45,383 nucleotides of DNA from Glaciecola sp. UBA2563 (GTDB lineage: Bacteria > Pseudomonadota > Gammaproteobacteria > Enterobacterales > Alteromonadaceae), in the NCBI GenBank assembly GCA_002340325.1, contig DDLV01000042.1, positions 1 through 45,383 of the forward strand, read 5' to 3'. This document shows, one piece after another, positions 8,008 through 18,700 of the stretch. The notes under the pieces are model-generated. The model ran no database searches. It worked only from the letters and a program-made list of their open reading frames with translations, and was not told the origin of the DNA. A program made the position numbers and the translations under genes. How positions within the stretch are numbered: the first letter of the stretch is position 1; each line of letters starts with the position of its first letter.

Positions 8008-9477
8008 TTACCAGTTTACTGTCGCAAGGAACACAACAACTGCGCAGAAGGCTGCTGTGATATAGCTAATTTTGTCTTTCAGGGCGAAAACAATAGGATC
8101 TTCATTCATTTCACCTCTCGTTGTTTTCATCCATATGCGACCAATCCAATACAATAATAAAGGGCAAATCAACCACAATAAGTAAGGTGTGGCATAGTTA
8201 GAGATAACTTTGTCGCTATTTATGTACAACGCGATAACCAAAACACCAATATAACCAGATGCTATGCCCATCGAGGTTACCATTTCTTTGTCTTCTACCA
8301 TGTACCCTCGCCCTTTGGCAGACTTCTTTCCCGATATCGCCATCGCGTGTAATTCTGATGCTCTCTTGGTGAACGCCAAACTGAGAAAGAAAAACATTGA
8401 AAATGCCAGTAGCCAAAATGACCACTCTGCACCAATCGCTGCCGTTCCCCCAACAACTCGGATAGTAAACAACCCAGCCAATACGCACGTATCCAGGATC
8501 ACCATTGTTTTTAAATGAAATGAGTACAGCAATGTTGTAATCAAGTACACAAGACTCACGATCGCAAATTCAACAGGAAGGAATAAGAGTATAATTATGC
8601 TGAGAACCGATAAAACGACGCCCACAGCAACGCCCATGAGAATACTTATATCTCCAGCTGCAAATGCGCGAAACTTTTTCTTATGGTGCGCCCTGTCAGA
8701 TTCTAGATCCAACAGATCATTTAAAATGTAGGTTGCTGACGCCATAAGAGAAAAAGCCAAAAAAGCACCTATGGCAGCCAGGAGTGACGCGTTGTCAAAG
8801 AGTCGACTGTCTAACAGAAGTGGAATGAAGATTAAGCAGTTTTTGACCCACTGATGCACTCGGATTGCTTTAACAAATGTTGTAATGGAGGCGCTTGGTC
8901 GCTTAATTAAGGTTGTATTTTGAAACTTAGTGTTAACGCTAGAGAAGAATGATGGGTCTCCCACAACCAGACATTCATTTGAACTTTCCCAAACGGGAAA
9001 ATCGGCACTCTCATTGCCTAAATAATCGTATTGCTTTTCACCAAATATATCATTCAAAAACTGAGATTTGTTTTTGCCGGTTAAATTTAGCGTCTCAGAT
9101 GACGCATATACGCCATCAAAAAGTCCGACATGATCGGCAATTTCATTTGCAAGTTTCTCGTTACAACCTGTGACTAGGTATAATGGCCGTTGTTCTGCTT
9201 TTTTTACTTTTAGCAGCTCAATCACGTTACTATCATAAGGAAGAGATGATGGGTTGATACTGACGCGACTGACAATTTGATGTTTGAGGTTGGCTTTGCC
9301 TTTCAGCAGCCATATAGGCATGAGTAAAAAGGCCAAAAAGTTTGTTTTTAGCAGTACGCACACCATTTCATATAGTGTGTCAGTTTTGACTAATGACCCG
9401 TCCAAATCCACGCACAGTGGCAGCAGGCGATTGCCATTTTCCTCGGTGTTTTCAACTGACAATGCGTAACCCTCCAA
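8008..9477 (-). CDS. HAD phosphatase-UbiA prenyltransferase fusion (phosphoribosyl-polyprenyl synthase type)
   Basis: A 489-residue fusion. Residues about 20-180 form a HAD-like hydrolase (motif I VDLDGSLVKTD, Asp24/Asp26; motif II Thr in LVTG; motif IV VVGDP). Residues about 203-489 form a polytopic UbiA prenyltransferase with the Asp-rich motif NDLLDLESDRAH (253-264) followed by KKKFR, close to the pattern of mycobacterial decaprenyl-phosphate phosphoribosyltransferase, and a second Asp motif in LKTMVILD. The UbiA half should transfer phosphoribose from PRPP to polyprenyl phosphate, and the HAD half may remove the 5-phosphate. It is first in the operon feeding DprE1/DprE2-like enzymes. The start is TTG: either 9477 (AGGAAGGG just upstream) or 9462 (GGAGGG seven bases upstream). 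Both are credible. Confidence 0.87.
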   Translation of the reverse strand: MEGYALSVENTEENGNRLLPLCVDLDGSLVKTDTLYEMVCVLLKTNFLAFLLMPIWLLKGKANLKHQIVSRVSINPSSLPYDSNVIELLKVKKAEQRPLYLVTGCNEKLANEIADHVGLFDGVYASSETLNLTGKNKSQFLNDIFGEKQYDYLGNESADFPVWESSNECLVVGDPSFFSSVNTKFQNTTLIKRPSASITTFVKAIRVHQWVKNCLIFIPLLLDSRLFDNASLLAAIGAFLAFSLMASATYILNDLLDLESDRAHHKKKFRAFAAGDISILMGVAVGVVLSVLSIIILLFLPVEFAIVSLVYLITTLLYSFHLKTMVILDTCVLAGLFTIRVVGGTAAIGAEWSFWLLAFSMFFFLSLAFTKRASELHAMAISGKKSAKGRGYMVEDKEMVTSMGIASGYIGVLVIALYINSDKVISNYATPYLLWLICPLLLYWIGRIWMKTTRGEMNEDPIVFALKDKISYITAAFCAVVVFLATVNW

Positions 9478-9832
9478 ACATACCCTTCCTAAAGATGCTC
9501 CAATAAAATTAACTGCGGGAATTTAGTGAACTGACCTGACTTCCAGTTTAACGGCAGGAATTACGAATCTTTAATAAAGATACCTGAAAAGTATTACAGA
9601 ATGTACCTATTTTCAACTAATTACTTTAATTGATTTTTTTTAACATAATTTTGTAAATAAAGTGTATATCGTGTGTAAAGCGCAAACAAATGATGTCTCC
9701 ACTCTGCAGTTGTGTATTGCATTGAAGAAAGGTTAACGCTAACCTCGCATACCATGATGAGCGGTTGATTGCGCAACCGCTATTGGCCTTTTTGAATAAC
9801 CCACCCAAGATTGATTTATATTGAGAATGAAC
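9478..9832. other. Divergent intergenic region before the lipid-pentose operon
   Basis: About 350 bases between the divergent starts of the HAD-UbiA operon (minus) and the UDP-sugar epimerase gene (plus). It is AT-rich in the middle (9600-9660) and must carry both promoters. I could not place a -35/-10 pair confidently on either strand. A minus-strand open frame of 83 codons at 9626-9877 overlaps the epimerase start and has no recognisable content. Confidence 0.45.
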
Positions 9833-10849
9833 ATGAAAATACTTGTAACTGGCGCTTCGGGGTTTATTGGTGCACACACCGTGAACAACTTACTAAGTCA
9901 ATCAATAGAAACGGTAGGTATTGACAATAACAACAGTTACTACGACGTTACACTCAAACACGACCGCGTTAAATGGATAGAGTCTCACGAAAACGCCTCA
10001 CTATTTAAATTTATTGAAATGGATATCGCAGATAAAGAGGCGATGGAGGGGCTGTTTAATACTCACAAGTTCACACATGTTATCCACTTAGCCGCGCAAG
10101 CGGGTGTAAGATATTCCATTGAAAATCCCCATGCATATGTAGATTCTAATATCGTTGGATTTATGAATATTCTCGAGGGCTGCCGTCATCATAACGTGCA
10201 ACATCTATGCTACGCTTCAAGCAGCTCGGTCTATGGCGCCAACAAAAAAATGCCATTTTCAGTCGAAGATAATGTAGACCATCCTGTTTCGTTGTATGCG
10301 GCCAGCAAGAAAGCCAACGAATTAATGGCGCATACTTATAGCCATTTATATCAGTTGCCAACCACGGGCCTCCGATTTTTTACTGTTTATGGTCCATGGG
10401 GAAGACCTGATATGGCGCCGTTCAAGTTTACAAAAGCAATCAGTGAAGGCAAGCCTATTGACGTATACAACTATGGAAACCATCGACGGGACTTTACTTA
10501 TATTGATGATATTGTGAGCGGCGTTGTCAAATCTACGCTCTCCATAGCTAAGGCTGATGAGAGCTGGGATGGACACTCTCCCATGCCTAGCTCAAGCAGC
10601 GCGCCATGGCGCGTATACAATATCGGCGCGCAAACACCCGTTCATCTGCTCACATTCATTGAAACCATTGAAAAAGCACTAGGCAAAACTGCTAAAAAAA
10701 ACATGCTGCCTATGCAGCCAGGCGACGTAGAGGCAACCTACGCAGATGTGCAGGCACTTGTTGACGATATAGGATACAAACCTTCAGTTACGCTCGATGA
10801 TGGTATTGTACGTTTTGTAGAATGGTATAAATCATATTATTCGAAATAA
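9833..10849 (+). CDS. UDP-glucuronate 4-epimerase-type NAD-dependent epimerase
   Basis: A 338-residue extended SDR from ATG 9833. In-frame TTG 9821 and ATG 9827 also exist, but GAGA at 9823-9826 is six bases before 9833 and the family normally begins MKILVTG. The NAD motif GASGFIG, the acidic IDNNN after strand 2, HLAAQAGVRYS, catalytic SSSSVYG and YAASK (YxxxK) are all present, with the substrate-side RFFTVYGPWGRPDMA typical of bacterial UDP-glucuronate 4-epimerases. The reaction is interconversion of UDP-glucuronate and UDP-galacturonate, giving an acidic sugar for EPS. It is cytoplasmic and monocistronic, divergent from the HAD-UbiA operon. Substrate is inferred from the family pattern. 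Confidence 0.88.
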   Translation: MKILVTGASGFIGAHTVNNLLSQSIETVGIDNNNSYYDVTLKHDRVKWIESHENASLFKFIEMDIADKEAMEGLFNTHKFTHVIHLAAQAGVRYSIENPHAYVDSNIVGFMNILEGCRHHNVQHLCYASSSSVYGANKKMPFSVEDNVDHPVSLYAASKKANELMAHTYSHLYQLPTTGLRFFTVYGPWGRPDMAPFKFTKAISEGKPIDVYNYGNHRRDFTYIDDIVSGVVKSTLSIAKADESWDGHSPMPSSSSAPWRVYNIGAQTPVHLLTFIETIEKALGKTAKKNMLPMQPGDVEATYADVQALVDDIGYKPSVTLDDGIVRFVEWYKSYYSK

Positions 10850-10869
10850 GGCGTTTTTGTCTTTTCTTT

Positions 10870-10913
10870 CTCAAAACACAAAAGCCCATGTCGATGATTG
10901 TGTCAACACGGGC
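10870..10913 (-). terminator. Intrinsic terminator of the beta-barrel gene
   Basis: Read on the minus strand, an 8-bp stem (gcccgtgt paired with acatgggc through one G-U; 10884-10913 with a 14-nt loop) is followed by the T-rich tract ttttgtgttttg (10872-10883). It lies 28 bases past the stop of the beta-barrel gene. In the plus direction the hairpin lacks a following T-run, so it acts mainly on the minus strand, although it also lies 34 bases past the stop of the plus-strand epimerase gene. Confidence 0.72.
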
Positions 10914-10940
10914 ATTCAACCTACTACACTGAAGACGCTT

Positions 10941-12092
10941 TTAGGTATCAAACGTCATTACAGCTGAAAACATAATGGTGTTTGAATCAAACTCAAACGA
11001 TTCTATGTCTGATGTCCGCTCGTCATAGAAATATCGAGCTTCGAATTTCAACCAACTTCTGAAGAAATACTCACCACCGATACTAATGCGCTGCCTATTA
11101 TCGGTTCTCGCCTCTGCGATATCTTCGATTGCGTATTCATACTCCCCGACAATTAACGTTCTATCAGAAAGTGCATACTGCGCGCCAATAAGAAAGCTAT
11201 TTCTAATCAAATCACCAGAATCGACTTGCGCAGCCGCAGCAACTTTTCTGGATGCCGCTGCATTAAACCTAGTCGAATTAAACGGCGTCCAAATCATTTC
11301 CAATGAGTATGCAAGGTCTGATCTGTCCTCAAAACGACTATTGTCAAATGTTCTTCTTTGAAAACCAATTTTTGCTACACCAGTAGTTACAGCGCCTAAC
11401 TCCCACTCTAATCCAGCCAATAACGAAGCTCTATCGGTAGATGCGTCGTTTCTAAGCTCTTGATTCTGATATTCTACATCGGCAAATGATGCTTCTAGCA
11501 GTAACCTAGAGACATCATTTCTTCGGTAGAAAAAACGAGCACTAATTTCATTCTCGTTCGAATCTCTAAATTCTTGTTGGTTTTTTTCATAACGTCGTTG
11601 ATTGTGAGCGTAAACAAGTACGACTTGACCTGTGCTTTGTCTGGTCCCGTAAGAACCTTGGGCGGTAAATCCTCGCCATTCAAAGTCAGTCAGCTCTGTA
11701 AACCCTTCGGTTGATTGGTCAGTGGAGCCAGCTTCTTCAATACCATTGTAATAAATAGCTGAAAACTTAGAGGCGAGTCGATTTGAGTGCCTTAAGTCTG
11801 CTGTGAGATTTAGATCATGTGCGGTAAAATCGAAATTGTCGTTGTCTGAATATTGCCTGAAATCACCGTCATAAGAAACGCCATACTGCTGCGCACCACC
11901 GCCGGTTTCGCGCGTAAACTCCAGTCTTGGTGTCACAGAAATTGCGACATCGGAATCGTCATCAACTTGCCTGAGCAAGTTACTATCACTAATAACACCT
12001 ACCCCTGCACTGGTGGTAAGTTCGGCGAAAGCGTTTGCGCAGCTAAATAACCCTAATGTGGCTAATGTTACAATCTTATGCTGTAATTTCAT
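10941..12092 (-). CDS. Outer-membrane beta-barrel protein (EpsL/BBP2-like) of the EPS locus
   Basis: The product is 383 residues from ATG 12092, preferred over an in-frame start 30 bases upstream because it has a purine-rich gagagac just before it and begins a signal peptide (MKLQHKIVTLATLGLFSCAN, cleavage after AFA). The mature protein is rich in alternating hydrophobic/polar strands with aromatic ends (for example FEARYFYDER) and ends in a strand with terminal aromatic-polar pattern (IMFSAVMTFDT), consistent with a beta-barrel of about 16-18 strands. Proteins of this type occur in EPS clusters and are thought to help polymer secretion or surface attachment. That role is inference here. Promoter and terminator are both visible, so it is a single-gene unit. 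Confidence 0.82.
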   Translation of the reverse strand: MKLQHKIVTLATLGLFSCANAFAELTTSAGVGVISDSNLLRQVDDDSDVAISVTPRLEFTRETGGGAQQYGVSYDGDFRQYSDNDNFDFTAHDLNLTADLRHSNRLASKFSAIYYNGIEEAGSTDQSTEGFTELTDFEWRGFTAQGSYGTRQSTGQVVLVYAHNQRRYEKNQQEFRDSNENEISARFFYRRNDVSRLLLEASFADVEYQNQELRNDASTDRASLLAGLEWELGAVTTGVAKIGFQRRTFDNSRFEDRSDLAYSLEMIWTPFNSTRFNAAASRKVAAAAQVDSGDLIRNSFLIGAQYALSDRTLIVGEYEYAIEDIAEARTDNRQRISIGGEYFFRSWLKFEARYFYDERTSDIESFEFDSNTIMFSAVMTFDT

Positions 12093-12159
12093 TTGTCTCT
12101 CATTATATTTTGCCAAAAACAACGACTGAATTTTTCAAAAATTTCAATCAACCCCTTAT

Positions 12160-12187
12160 TCTATAGCATACTTGTTGTCGACATCAA
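12160..12187 (-). promoter_or_regulatory. Predicted sigma-70 promoter of the beta-barrel gene
   Basis: On the minus strand TTGATG (12182-12187) and TATAGA (12160-12165) are separated by 16 nt. The -10 box is 67 bases upstream of the chosen start codon. Both boxes match consensus at four or more positions. It is a prediction only. Confidence 0.5.
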
Positions 12188-12726
12188 GTTCCTTATTGCT
12201 TCGTAAAAACAGAATCTTACACGCTGCGCGCTTAAAAATTTGATGTAACTGTGAGCGCAAATATAGTCCGAATAATTCGAGGTAAACCCTGCTGTTTATA
12301 ATAAAGAGAAACTAAGCTTGGAAACTAAAAATGCGAGAGAACACTTAAATATATTTTTTAATACCTAACTGCAAAATATTGCGCGTCCATAATCTTTCGA
12401 CATTTACCCCGCCGTCTTGGTTGTCGTTAGCAGTTAAATAGACAGAACAACTCTTAATCTATTGAATTTTATATTCTTTTAGCTATCAACTTACTTTTCT
12501 CAAACAGTCCTTTAGGCTTCTTCACACTTCGATAGTCAAACTCAATTTTTCAATTTTAATACTTGAGTAGTTTTTCGCATCACAAAAAGGATTTTGATTT
12601 TTTATACGCTTTGTGGCGTTGACTGCTGCAAGACGCATTTCTGTGAGCAGGGAGTTGATGAGGTAACAGAGCCATTTTCAAGCCGGCTTTGGAGTAACTT
12701 TTAAGCAAACAGGTAGCAAGTAGTTG
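12188..12726. other. Long leader region upstream of the giant lipoprotein
   Basis: More than 500 bases without a credible gene. The stretch is AT-rich (notably 12340-12380 and 12460-12600) and is the likely promoter/5' leader of the lipoprotein gene. A perfect 10-bp palindrome aagccggctt lies at 12680-12689, in the probable untranslated region. The start codon (ATG 12727) has only a weak ribosome site (AGGTAG, 12711-12716). I looked for a cyclic-di-GMP-I riboswitch core here, given the matrix-protein context, and found no match. Confidence 0.45.
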
Positions 12727-15700
12727 ATGTTAAATAGCCTATCTTTGCGTTCAGCATTATGTATTTTTATCGCGGCAAGTTTAACCGCTTGTGGTGGCGG
12801 CAGTTCAGATTCTTCTCCCGCACCGGCACCCACAACATCGGGGCCGACAACGTCGCCAACCGTTCTACCTGCGCCACCTCCTCCTGCCAGCAGCTCAGAT
12901 AGTGGTCAGAACAACGGTACCCTCTTTTTAGTATCTGGAAGCGGTGTTAAAGGTCCGCTTGCAAACGCTAGTGTCAGTGTTTTTGAGGTTGACTTTACTC
13001 AGGATGACTTGCGCGGAGATTCAATTGCAAGCGCAAACACTAATCAAAACGCGCAAATCGAAAACCTTAGCATAAGCAAAAGCTTACCCGGCCCCTTCTT
13101 TATTGAATTCAAAGCTGACGCCGAAACAGTTGACTTAACAACCGGCAGCTCTCCTGTCATAAAAACGCTAATAACCGTCGTCACCAAAAACCAACTAGAG
13201 AAAGACACCCCGATATATGCAACGCCTCTAACAACGGCAGCAGTGAATTTATTGCAGTTTTCTGGTGATTCAACACTACTTGGTGGAAACGACGACGGCG
13301 TATTTAACGACGAAGAATTTATAATTGCACTCGATGCTGCAGATGATGTCATTCGCTCCACGTTAGGGTTTGGCATTAGCGATCAGGTTGATATTTTTTC
13401 AACGTCGGCAGTTTATGACAATCAAATAAGCGTGGACGGACTAATCCCCGTGACTGAATACAGAGCGGCATCAGAAGCGTTTGCGTCGGTCGTGTATAGT
13501 CTCGCTACACAATCGACATCTCAAGTGACTGCGGATGACATATTGGCTGACCTCGCACGAGATTTGTCTGACGGCCATTTAGACCAGGCGCAGCAACAAT
13601 CTGCAATCACAAGTTTTTCAGTTGATAGTTTAATCAGACAGTCCAACCTTCTTACCGACCTTACTTTGGCAGCAGATGCAGAGAACCGAAAAATCGCAGA
13701 CATAGCCCAAATACTCATTGATGAACGAAGTTTGTTAGGCATAAGCAATGATGTAAACACTAGTACTCTGCAAGCTACTCTAGACAATGTTTCACATGAT
13801 TTCTTAGTAACGTCTATCGCCAGAAATGCAGACCTTGACAATGACGGAGTATTAAATAGTCGTGATCTCGATGATGATGGTGACTCGGTTGCTGACGTCA
13901 TTGATGTGTTCCCTCACGACCAATTAGAGTTTATCGACACTGACTTTGACGGTATTGGAAATAATGCAGATCTTGATGATGATGGAGATGGCCAACCAGA
14001 CGTTGTTGACGACTTTCCACTGGACGCAACAAGACATGTCATGACGGATCAAGATAACGATGGATGGCCAATCGGACAGGACACTGACGATGCAGATCCA
14101 GCAATACCGACTATGGCCTTCCGTGATCATGATTTAGATGGTTTGGCTGATAATGGTGGATTACAGCCAGATAATGATGACGACAATGACGGTATTTTAG
14201 ATATTTATGATGCATTTCCGTTAAATCGAATAGAAACAAGAGATTTTGATGGTGATGGTATCGGCGACAACTCCGATGATGACATTGATGGCGATAATGT
14301 AAACAATTCACTAGATATGTTCCCGTTTAATCCGTCAGAGCATGAAGACACTGACGGTGATGGCATCGGTAACAACAGTGACAGCGACGATGATAACGAT
14401 GGCGTACCAGATAGCACTGATCCGTTCCCATTAGATAGCTCTGAATTTGTCGATTCGGACGGTGATGGGATCGGCAATAATGCTGATAACGATGATGACA
14501 ATGATGGTGTTGATGATATCAATGATGCATCGCCCTTAGACTCTGCTCATTCTGTGTTTACCGACAGCGACGCAGATGGCTGGCCGGTAGGACAAGACCC
14601 GGATGACGCAAACCCCAATGTACCATCTATTGCTTTTAGAGATACGGATCAGGACGGTCTTGCAAATGACGGTGGATTAGCACCTGATAAAGATGATGAC
14701 AATGACGGTGTTGAAGACCTTGAAGATTGGGCGCCTGAAGATCCTAACGAATCCCGAGATAGTGACGGTGATTCAATAGGCGATAATGCCGATTCTGATA
14801 GAGATGGGGATAGTATTGAAAACGCGTTAGATATGTTTCCATCAAATCCTGAAGAGTGGTTAGATACGGATAGTGATGGTGTAGGCAATAATGAAGACAC
14901 TGATGATGACAATGATGGTGTAAGTGATAGCCAAGATGCGTTTCCGTTAGATGCATCAGAGTCTGCTGATTTTGATAACGATGGCATCGGCAATAATCGT
15001 GATAGCGACGATGATAATGACAGTGTAGATGATACCATTGATGCTTTTCCTTATGATCCTGCCGAATCGTTTGACTTTGATCGAGACGGAATCGGCAACA
15101 ACGCAGATCCTGATGATGACAATGACCGAATAAATGATGACGTCGATGCATTCCCCTTCAATCCAAACGAGTCAGAAGATAGCGATGGAGATGGCGTAGG
15201 TGATAATAGTGATACCAATATTGGCAACAACGGTTCAGGTCAAACGCCAGGTGGCATACCAGGGCTAGTTCTGCCTCCACCACCAAATCAAAACGATGAG
15301 ATAACGGTCTCTGGCGCGGGCGTAAAAGGCCCGATGGCGTATGCTAACGTTGTTTTGTATCAACTTGACATGTCAAGCAGTGACTTCAAAGGGGAAGTTG
15401 TTAGTGTCGGTACAACCAATCAATACGCGCAGATTGTGAACCTGTCTCGTCCATCAGTCACAAACCCACCTTATCTGCTTGAAATTACTGGCGTTGAAGG
15501 CACAACAATCGATATTTCTACTGGTTTGTATCCCGTTATAGATGAACTAAGAACGCTTGTTACGCAGCAGATGCTTGACGATGGCATTGCAGTATATGCA
15601 ACGCCGCTGACAACGATAGCAACAGATATGGCTCTAAGTCAGGCTGATTCAAGTCGTTTACCTTTTGCTGGGAATAATGATGGTATCCGCACCATGAGTG

Positions 15701-18700
15701 AAGTTAGAAACGCAATCCACGCGGCAGCAGAAAAAGTAAAATCAACACTTGGTTTTGGTATCGATGAGAGTGTTGATATATTCACGACCCCACCAATTAT
15801 TGACGACAACACCAGGACTGAAAGCGAGAAAGCTTCTGTTACCGCGTTAAGAAGTGCTGTGGAAGCAGTGTCAGCGATTATTTATGAAATCAACGAAACG
15901 AGAAACGATAACAATGCTTCAACTTCTGACGTCCTAAAAGATATGACGCTAGATTTGGCCGATGGTGAAATCGATGGGCAAGCTAACGGGCAAGCTATTA
16001 CAGCCTATGAGAACAGCAGTCTTGAAATCTTGCAACAAGATCCAGCAACTCTTCGCATACCAAACACGAATGTACTGGTCAGTAGTGTGCGATCAATAGT
16101 AATTGCAGAAACTCAGGACACAGGTAATGATACTGTCGATACATTAGCTTTTCAGCAAAGCAATTTTGAGTTTCAAATTAAGCCCGTAGTACCGCGCACA
16201 GACGCTGATAACGACGGTGTAATTAACTCTAAAGACGCATTTCCAAATGACGCCTCTTCCGATAGTGATTTTGATAACGATGGTCTACCCGATATAGCGT
16301 ATGTGTTAGTCAATGGTGAACGTACATCCGTTGTTGATGAGGTGCGGTCAGATAATGACGACGACAACGATGGCGTCGTCGATGCGGCTGATGCATTTCC
16401 TTTTGATCCTCGCGAGCACTTGGATAGCGATTCAGATGGTATCGGCAACAATGCAGATAATGACGATGATGGTGATGGGCGATTAGACAGTGTCGATGAC
16501 TATCCACTAGACCCTTCGCGCCAAGTTTCGACAGATAGGGACAACGACGGCTGGCCTGTAGGGCAAGATCCAAATGATAACGACGCATCATTGCCAGCAC
16601 TAGCATTCAGAGATAGCGATAGTGATGGATTCGCAGATGCTGGCGGGCTGCGGCCAGATGATGATGACGACGACGATGGCATAAAAGACGCGGTTGATGC
16701 GTTCCCACTTAACCCATCTGAATATCAAGACTTAGACGGTGATGGCATTGGAAATAATGCAGATGAAGACATAGATGGAGACGGCACCGGTAATTCAGAA
16801 GATTTTTTCCCATTTGATGCCAATGAATCTAAAGATACTGACGGCGATGGTATCGGTGACAACCGTGATAATGACGATGATAATGATGGTGTGGAGGACA
16901 ACCAAGATGCGTTTCCTCTTGATGCACTTGAACACAAAGACAGCGACAATGACGGTGTTGGTGACAACCGCGATGATTTCCCGCTAGATAATAGTTTGCA
17001 AAGCGGTACTGCGATCACAGAACTTGATATTCCCGATCTTGCATTTAAGCAGTGTTTACTCGATAGCCATAATGAAGACAGTTTTGTTGAATTAATAACG
17101 TCTTTAAACTGCAGTGGACGAGGAATCATTGATCTAAGCGGAATTGAAAGTCTTACACAACTAAAAACTATCACTTTAGAAGGCATTGATACGATTAATG
17201 ACTACAGCCAAATTGCCATGATATCTGGTCTAGAGAGTCTGAAAGTTCGCCGCAGTAAATTTGATAATACAGCAGCAGCGGCTTTCACTGCTCACCCCTC
17301 ACTTAAGCATGTAGATATCAGTGAGACTGACGTAACTGAACTGGATGCGATTGCCACCCTTCCTAACTTGAGCAGCTTGTATCTATGGGGGGAAATCGTT
17401 TATGACTTAGCTGCATTGCAAAGTTCGCAAGGCTTTCAGCATTTGGCCATAAACAGCCGTCAAATCTCGGATATAAACGACTTAGCCAATCTAACAAATC
17501 TCAGTACACTATGGTTGCATGGAGATCTTTCAAATGCATTGAAATCTATCATACTCGGTTTGCCTAACCTTCGATACTTGTCCCTAGGCTATAGCCAAAC
17601 AGTTGACGATGTGTTTTTTGCGGATATCGTTAGCACCCACACGGATTTAGTCTGGTTAAGTCTCGAACAAACGGCAATTACAAACATCGCTGGAGTTGAA
17701 CGCTTGACTCGTTTGAGCCATTTAAGCCTGTCCAATAATGATGGATTGCACAATTTATCACCATTACTTAATGGCGCAGATTTAGCAGTGCCAATCAATT
17801 CACTCAGTATAGACAACCTTCTGTTAAGCAATGCGTCGCAAGTCACCACACTTCAAAGTTTGGGCGTATCCGTCGACGGTAGCGTAACGGAAATGGCAAA
17901 TGATTTACCAGTTTTCGCTGACGAGGCATTAAATAGTTGTGTCGAGAACACTGGAAAAACATCTGTAGCAAGAATTGAGCACCTCGATTGCACCAATTAT
18001 GATATTTCCGACCTAACCGGTATTGACCAGCTTACCGCGCTGACGCATGTCAATCTGCAAGGCATTACGTCAATTAGTGATTACAGCCCTCTTGCTCTGG
18101 TAAGTTCGCTTGAGTATCTTGAAGTTCGAGATAGCAATTTTAATAATGAAGCATTAGTAGCATTTGAAAACCACCCCTCACTGTCGCACATCGGTGCAGA
18201 TTGTACGTTCATAACGAATATAGAAGCAGCTGCAAATATACCGAACTTACGCAGCTTGCATCTGCGCGGAAATGTGGTTTATGACATAAGTGTACTGGCA
18301 GGATTAGGTTCGTTTGAGACATTAGTGTTGGGCAGTCAACAAGTAACAAATGTGCAGGACCTGACAAACCTCCCTCACCTGCAAAATCTATGGTTTAAAG
18401 GTGACCTTACCAGCGAAGCCAAATCTACGATCCTACTATTAACTGGATTGAAGCGACTTGCAATTGGGGGATCAGAGACGGTTGAAGATGTGTTTTTCAG
18501 CGATATAACCAATACGTTATCGCAACTTACCACATTAAATGTTTACGGCTCATCTATCAGCAACTTGGAGCCTGTCGCTAGCCTTACCAACCTTAGCGAG
18601 CTTGTTATCGCAGGGAATGATGAATTAACGGACCTATCTGCATTGACTGTTAAAGTCGCTAGTTCTGATACTCTTCGCTATCTAAATATTGAACAATTAT

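Noticed and set aside
9626..9877. An 83-codon minus-strand frame overlapping the epimerase start
   Set aside because: No ribosome site or family likeness, and it lies across a divergent promoter region and the start of a supported gene.
12600..12726. Possible cyclic-di-GMP-I riboswitch in front of the lipoprotein gene
   Set aside because: The GEMM core words are not found. Only a short palindrome (aagccggctt) is present, which is not sufficient.
12188..12726. ops/JUMPstart element for RfaH-type control of polysaccharide genes
   Set aside because: No clear match to the ops word was found here or in the other long intergenic stretches. ggtagc at 12712 is not in the right context.
13044..16682. 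Several minus-strand open frames, many serine- or histidine-rich, opposite the lipoprotein gene
   Set aside because: They mirror the gat/gac/aat repeats of the coding strand, have low complexity, lack ribosome sites and overlap each other. They are by-products of the Asp-rich repeats.
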